Assembly: GCA_965212125.1 (NCBI GenBank)
Contig: OZ243045.1
Location: 434,001-498,000 of the forward strand
Direction: 5' to 3'
DNA: 64,000 bases
Origin: CAYRJD01 sp965212125
Lineage (GTDB): Bacteria; Actinomycetota; Acidimicrobiia; Acidimicrobiales; Poriferisodalaceae
This document shows positions 60,143 through 64,000 of the stretch, one piece after another (position 1 is the stretch's first letter; each line of letters starts with the position of its first letter). Below the pieces are notes generated by a model. The model did no database searches. It saw only the letters and a list, made by a program, of their open reading frames with translations, and was not told where the DNA came from. Both the position numbers and the translations under genes were made by a program.

Positions 60143-62051
60143 TAGAACTAGGCGACTCAAAGGCAGGTCGCCCGCTAACCCGCCAACTGAACCGGCTGCC
60201 GAAAGTCCGGCTGAGTCAGTTGCCGAAAACCAGACTGAGCCGAAGGTGGTTCGCCGCCGTCGCTTAGGCGGTTCACCTGAAGAGGCCAGCACGGCAACCC
60301 CTGGCACGGCAACCCCTGGCGCGCCGCCGCTTCCACCGCCGCCAAGCGTTTCACCCCCACCCGCCAAGCCCAAGATCGGCGATACCCGGCCAGCGCCTGC
60401 CGCCGACAGCGAAACACCACCATCTAAACGCAGACGTGGCGGACGCCGTGGCGGTCGTAACCGCAACCGCTCCGGATCAGATACCGCCAAGTCAGGCAAT
60501 AACAAACACAGACGCTCCGGCTCTTCAAAGGGCAACGCATCTGCGGCGGACGCCCCGGTTGAAACCATCTTGGCCGACGACAATCCCGTTGAGCTAGACG
60601 CCAAACAGATGTCGCGCCGGCGTGGGGCTGAGCGCGACGGGAAGCCGCTAGGCCGCTATCGCCTATATGCCAGCGTCAAGGACAAGGCAACGCACATCGC
60701 CATTACCGAAGGCAGGACGCTGGTTGAGCACTACGTCACGCTTCCGACCGACGAAGCTCCGACCGATGGGAACATCTATCTGGGCGTAGTGAGTCGAGTG
60801 CTGCCGGGTCTTGAGACAGCGTTCGTTGATATCGGCTCCGAAAAACATGCCGTGATACATCGCTCAGATCTAACCATCCAGACCGACCAAGATGACGCGT
60901 CCAGCGAAACCGACGGCAACTCAAATGGCAATGCAGCTGGCGGTGCTGCGGGCAATGGCAATGCGGCTGGCGGTGCTGGTTCGGCCAGCTCCAATAAGCC
61001 ACGTCAAAACAGCGGCAAGCGATCGGGCGGCTTTCGCTCCAAGCGTGACGGACCGCGCATAGAAGAAGTGCTAAAAGCAAACCAGCAGGTGCTGTGCCAG
61101 GTGGTCAAGCGGCCGATAGCTCACAAGGGCGCCCGGCTTACAACGGGGGTATCGCTACCCGGCCGATTTGTGGTGCTGGTTCCAAATAGCACGGTTATGG
61201 GTATCTCACGCCAGATTGACTCAAAGACGACCAAGCGCCTGCGAAGCATGCTGCAAGAAGCGCTTCCTAAAGGGTTTGGTGCCATCGTTAGAACGGCAGC
61301 CGAGCACGTCACCCCCGAAGAGGTTCGCCGTGATATCGAGCGACTAATTGAGCAGTGGAATCAGATCGTGGAGCTGTCTAAGCGCACAACCGCACCGAGC
61401 ATTCTGTTCAAAGAGCCGGACATGACTTTGCGGCTGCTGCGTGAGGAGTTCAGCGCGGAGTTTCGTGAGGTCGTGATAGACGACCCCACGTTGTACGAAA
61501 AGGTGCGCAGCTATATGGAAGCGATCGCGACCCCTTCGCTTGACCGCATAGTGCTCTACGACACCAAAACCGAGCGGCTACCGCTGATGGAGAAGTACAA
61601 GATCACAGAGCAGCTGCGCAAGGCCGTTGACAAGAAGGTGTGGCTGCCGTCGGGCGGTTCGCTCATTATTGAGCACACCGAGGCCTTGACCGTTATTGAT
61701 GTGAACACGGGCAAAAACGTCGGGTCAAATAGCTTGGATGAGACGTTGTTTCTCAACAACCTGGAAGCCGCCGAAGAGGTTGCGCGCCAGCTGCGTCTGC
61801 GCGACATTGGCGGCATCATCGTTATCGACTTCGTTGATATGGAATCCAAGCAAGAACGAGAGCAGCTGTTGGCAACGCTGCGAATGGCTCTGTCGCGCGA
61901 CAAGACACGCTTTTCGGTTGACACGGTCTCATCGTTTGGGGTTGTGCAGATGACACGCAAGCGCGTTGGTGAGGGACTGCTGGAATCGGTTACGCACATC
62001 TGTGGCACCTGCGAAGGCGCTGGCTTGTTGCTGCAAGAAGATCTGCTGTGA
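60096..62051 (+). CDS. rne: ribonuclease E/G
   Basis: About 651 residues. The N-terminal 175 are disordered, Pro/Arg-rich with an RGGRRGGRNRNR stretch. The S1 domain (GNIYLGVVSRVLPGLETAFVDIG) is interrupted by about 60 Gly/Asn/Ala-rich residues before RIEEVLKANQQVLCQVVK. The catalytic Asp residues are in LTVIDVNTGK and IIVIDFVDM, and the zinc-link Cys pair is in HICGTCEGAG. It starts mRNA decay and rRNA processing. ATG 60096 follows AAAGGA; an in-frame GTG at 60015 is possible. rplU, rpmA and obgE follow, as in other actinobacteria. Confidence 0.93.
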   Translation: MDPTDDVPEASKPKPNRTRRLKGRSPANPPTEPAAESPAESVAENQTEPKVVRRRRLGGSPEEASTATPGTATPGAPPLPPPPSVSPPPAKPKIGDTRPAPAADSETPPSKRRRGGRRGGRNRNRSGSDTAKSGNNKHRRSGSSKGNASAADAPVETILADDNPVELDAKQMSRRRGAERDGKPLGRYRLYASVKDKATHIAITEGRTLVEHYVTLPTDEAPTDGNIYLGVVSRVLPGLETAFVDIGSEKHAVIHRSDLTIQTDQDDASSETDGNSNGNAAGGAAGNGNAAGGAGSASSNKPRQNSGKRSGGFRSKRDGPRIEEVLKANQQVLCQVVKRPIAHKGARLTTGVSLPGRFVVLVPNSTVMGISRQIDSKTTKRLRSMLQEALPKGFGAIVRTAAEHVTPEEVRRDIERLIEQWNQIVELSKRTTAPSILFKEPDMTLRLLREEFSAEFREVVIDDPTLYEKVRSYMEAIATPSLDRIVLYDTKTERLPLMEKYKITEQLRKAVDKKVWLPSGGSLIIEHTEALTVIDVNTGKNVGSNSLDETLFLNNLEAAEEVARQLRLRDIGGIIVIDFVDMESKQEREQLLATLRMALSRDKTRFSVDTVSSFGVVQMTRKRVGEGLLESVTHICGTCEGAGLLLQEDLL

Positions 62052-62108
62052 TGCCGCCCCGCCTGATGCCGTCTCGTCTGCTGCCGCCTCGCCTGCTGCT
62101 GTCCGGCC
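62049..62108 (+). repeat. four degenerate 15-bp copies before rplU
   Basis: TGATGCCGCCCCGCC and three variants at 62064, 62079 and 62094 start in the RNase E/G stop codon. They fill the spacer before rplU, which has no other visible element. Confidence 0.8.
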
Positions 62109-62132
62109 TTACGCCGTTAGCCTTGTAGCGCT

Positions 62133-62456
62133 ATGTATGCAGTAATCGCCACCGGTGGCAAACAACAGCGCGTTGAGACCGGCCAAGTGCTAGAGGTTGA
62201 ACTGCTTGAGGGCACCCAAAAGAAAACCGTCAGCTTTAGCCCGGTGCTAGTCGTTGATGGAGATTCGGTTTTGGCTACGCCCGCCGAACTCAAGGGCAGC
62301 AAAGTCACCGCCCGGCTGGTTGGTGAAACCAAGGGTCCGAAGATTCGTGGATTCACCTACAAAAACGCAACCACCTATCGCCGCCGCTGGGGACATCGTC
62401 AGCGTTACAGCGAAATTGAAATCACCGACATAAAAGTCGCTGCCCCCAAGAGCTAG
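62133..62456 (+). CDS. rplU: 50S ribosomal protein L21
   Basis: A 107-residue L21. MYAVIATGGKQQRVETGQVLEV and KIRGFTYKNATTYRRRWGHRQ are highly characteristic. It binds 23S rRNA and partners L20. It precedes rpmA, the normal order in bacteria. Confidence 0.97.
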   Translation: MYAVIATGGKQQRVETGQVLEVELLEGTQKKTVSFSPVLVVDGDSVLATPAELKGSKVTARLVGETKGPKIRGFTYKNATTYRRRWGHRQRYSEIEITDIKVAAPKS

Positions 62457-62474
62457 ATCCAGAGGAGCTGAAAA

Positions 62475-62738
62475 TTGTCTAAAACCAAAGGCGGCGGTTC
62501 TACCCGCAACGGACGCGACTCAAACGCACAGCGCCTCGGCGTAAAGGTTTATGCCGGCCAGCAGATTGAAGCGGGCGGGATCATCGTGCGTCAGCGCGGA
62601 ACCAAATTTCATCCCGGCCGCAACGTCGGCCTAGGCAAAGACCACACGCTGTTTGCCACCGAAGCAGGCATAGTGCGTTTTGGCTATCGCTCCGGTCGCA
62701 AGCTCGTAGATATCGATACGGCCCAGACCGGCCGCTAA
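62475..62738 (+). CDS. rpmA: 50S ribosomal protein L27
   Basis: An 87-residue L27. SKTKGGGSTRNGRDSNAQRLG, GQQIEAGGIIVRQRGTKFHPG and GLGKDHTLFATEAGIV are invariant-type segments. Its N-terminus reaches the peptidyl-transferase centre. The start is TTG after AGGAGC. Confidence 0.97.
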   Translation: MSKTKGGGSTRNGRDSNAQRLGVKVYAGQQIEAGGIIVRQRGTKFHPGRNVGLGKDHTLFATEAGIVRFGYRSGRKLVDIDTAQTGR

Positions 62739-62790
62739 CCCTGCCAGCGCTGGCTGGCTAGTTAAGCGCCGGCTGGTACAACTAAAACCT

Positions 62791-64000
62791 ATGAGCGGCT
62801 TCGTTGACGAGTGCAATTTGCACGTCAAAGGTGGTGATGGCGGGGCTGGCTGCGTGTCATTTCGGCGTGAAGCGCATGTGCCGCGCGGCGGTCCCGATGG
62901 TGGCGATGGCGGCGACGGCGGCGACGTGTGGCTGAAAGCGGACAGCAACGTCAGCTCCTTGCTGGCGTTTCGTGATTTCCCGTTTCGGCGTGGTGACGAT
63001 GGCGGCCACGGCAAAGGCAAGCGCAAGCACGGCCGCCGCGGCAAGGACACGATCGTGAAGGTGCCGCAGGGCACAATCGTGCGAGACAAAGACGGCGCCG
63101 TGCTAGCGGACTTAGTTGAGCCAGGGGATCGTTGGATGGCAGCGCTTGGCGGTCGGGGCGGCCACGGCAACTCGCGGTTTCTTAGTTCAAACAGACGCGC
63201 CCCTAGCTTCGCAGAGCTGTCGGAGTCCGGCGAAGAACGCTGGCTAAAAATTGAACTGCAGCTAATAGCCGACGTGGCTTTGGTCGGTTTTCCCAACGCT
63301 GGCAAGAGCACCTTCATCAGCGTGGTTTCGGCGGCGCGCCCCAAGGTTGCCGACTACCCCTTTACCACGCTGCAGCCTCACCTCGGAGTAGTGCGCTGGG
63401 CCGATGGCCGCGCAACAGATGGCGGAGCGGCAGGTGCTGGAGCGGCAGGTGCCAGCGCGGCCGATGAATTTGAGATGATTATCGCCGACATTCCCGGCCT
63501 CATTGAAGGAGCCGCCGACGGCCGCGGGCTGGGGCATCAGTTTCTGCGCCACGTTGAGCGCGCCGGGGTGCTGTTGGTGATGGTCGATCTAACCGAGCCG
63601 CTAGGTATCTCAGCCGTCAAGCAGGCCGAAGTGTTGCTAGGGGAACTAGCAAGCTACGACGCTGAGCTAGCAGGCCGCCCCCGGCTAGTGGTGGGCACAA
63701 AGGCCGACGTGGCGCAAGATGACGCGGTGGAAGACGGCGCGCCGGGAGACGACGTGGCGCAAGATGCCGCGACCGGCTGGTCGGGGCCGCGCATGTCTGC
63801 GGTCACCGGGCAAGGAGTCAAACAGGTGCTGGCAAGCCTGCGTGAGCTGGTAGCCAACAACCGCATAGTGATAGACCAGCAGAGCTACCCCGGCACACAT
63901 AAATCGGTGGTGCATAAGCCAGCCGAGGGCGGGGTAGAAGTGCTGCGCAGAGACGACGGAGTCTTTGAAATACGCGGCCGGCAGGCTCTGCGTTGCGTGG
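62791..64000 (+). CDS. obgE: Obg/CgtA GTPase (5' part, runs off the window)
   Basis: The Obg fold is FVDECNLHVKGGDGGAGCVSF with Gly-rich turns. The GTPase domain has G1 GFPNAGKST, G2 YPFTT, G3 DIPGLIEGA, and the start of the C-terminal OCT domain (GVEVLRRDDGVFEIRGRQA). Obg is an essential GTPase in 50S assembly and stress control. The base-specificity motif G4 reads TKAD instead of NKxD. Inserts rich in Ala/Gly (DGGAAGAGAAGASAAD) and Asp (QDDAVEDGAPGDDVAQD) interrupt the G domain. About 403 codons are seen; the end is outside. Confidence 0.95.
   Translation, partial: MSGFVDECNLHVKGGDGGAGCVSFRREAHVPRGGPDGGDGGDGGDVWLKADSNVSSLLAFRDFPFRRGDDGGHGKGKRKHGRRGKDTIVKVPQGTIVRDKDGAVLADLVEPGDRWMAALGGRGGHGNSRFLSSNRRAPSFAELSESGEERWLKIELQLIADVALVGFPNAGKSTFISVVSAARPKVADYPFTTLQPHLGVVRWADGRATDGGAAGAGAAGASAADEFEMIIADIPGLIEGAADGRGLGHQFLRHVERAGVLLVMVDLTEPLGISAVKQAEVLLGELASYDAELAGRPRLVVGTKADVAQDDAVEDGAPGDDVAQDAATGWSGPRMSAVTGQGVKQVLASLRELVANNRIVIDQQSYPGTHKSVVHKPAEGGVEVLRRDDGVFEIRGRQALRCV

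Overview
The window looks like chromosomal DNA of a high-GC actinobacterium, most likely an uncultured aquatic member near the Acidimicrobiia (inference from gene content; no rRNA gene is present to fix it). The actinobacterial signs are: the cysO-cysM-(Rv1339-like phosphodiesterase)-rph-rdgB order known from mycobacteria, two separate ClpP genes, luciferase-like (LLM, probably F420- or flavin-dependent) oxidoreductases, a form-II CoxL-like molybdoenzyme, and many CoA-dependent degradation genes. There are no phage genes, insertion sequences or CRISPR arrays.

Layout. 0-1.3 kb: end of ftsE and ftsX. 1.3-8.6 kb: crotonases, a PrmA-like methyltransferase, an LLM oxidoreductase, an MFS exporter, an EthD-like protein and an acyl-CoA dehydrogenase. 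8.6-10.6 kb: trans-translation locus (ssrA tmRNA, an unrecognised gene, smpB). 10.6-15 kb: cysteine synthesis by a carrier protein (cysO, cysM), phosphodiesterase, rph, rdgB and one clpP. 15-31.7 kb: a putative lipoprotein, rpe, thiolase, CoxL-like subunit, two amidases, thioesterase, hydrolase, two exported proteins, a fused CaiB-type CoA-transferase, a quinone oxidoreductase and alanine dehydrogenase. 31.7-37.2 kb: AhpD-like protein, tRNA-Lys, tRNA-His, a GrdB-like gene with one in-frame TGA (probable selenoprotein), Nudix, tRNA-Arg, folE, Nudix, LLM, ferredoxin, tRNA-Pro. 37.2-48 kb: an inositol-type operon (iolE-like, sugar ABC importer, two Gfo/Idh/MocA dehydrogenases, iolD, SDR). 48-53.9 kb: tRNA-Gly, tig-clpP-clpX, folC, ndk. 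53.9-59.7 kb: mreB-mreC-mreD-mrdA-rodA for cell elongation. 60-64 kb: RNase E/G, rplU, rpmA and the start of obgE.

Most striking points. (1) The gene at 32540-33544 reads through a single TGA in a Sec-x-x-Cys context and matches the glycine/sarcosine/betaine reductase selenoprotein B-like family. (2) Short tandem duplications (11-31 bp) sit at gene junctions throughout the window. Several copy the start codon and make chains of 5-12 codon mini-ORFs that overlap the next start by ATGA (before rph, rdgB, the Gfo/Idh gene and iolD). (3) In-frame low-complexity or hydrophobic insertions enlarge conserved proteins: a 787-residue sugar permease with about 380 extra residues between its halves, a trigger factor with an acidic insert in its first strand, a PrmA-like enzyme, RNase E/G and the CoA-transferase linker. 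(4) CysO ends in Gly-Gly-Asn, so its diglycine tail is masked, and no Mec protease is nearby.
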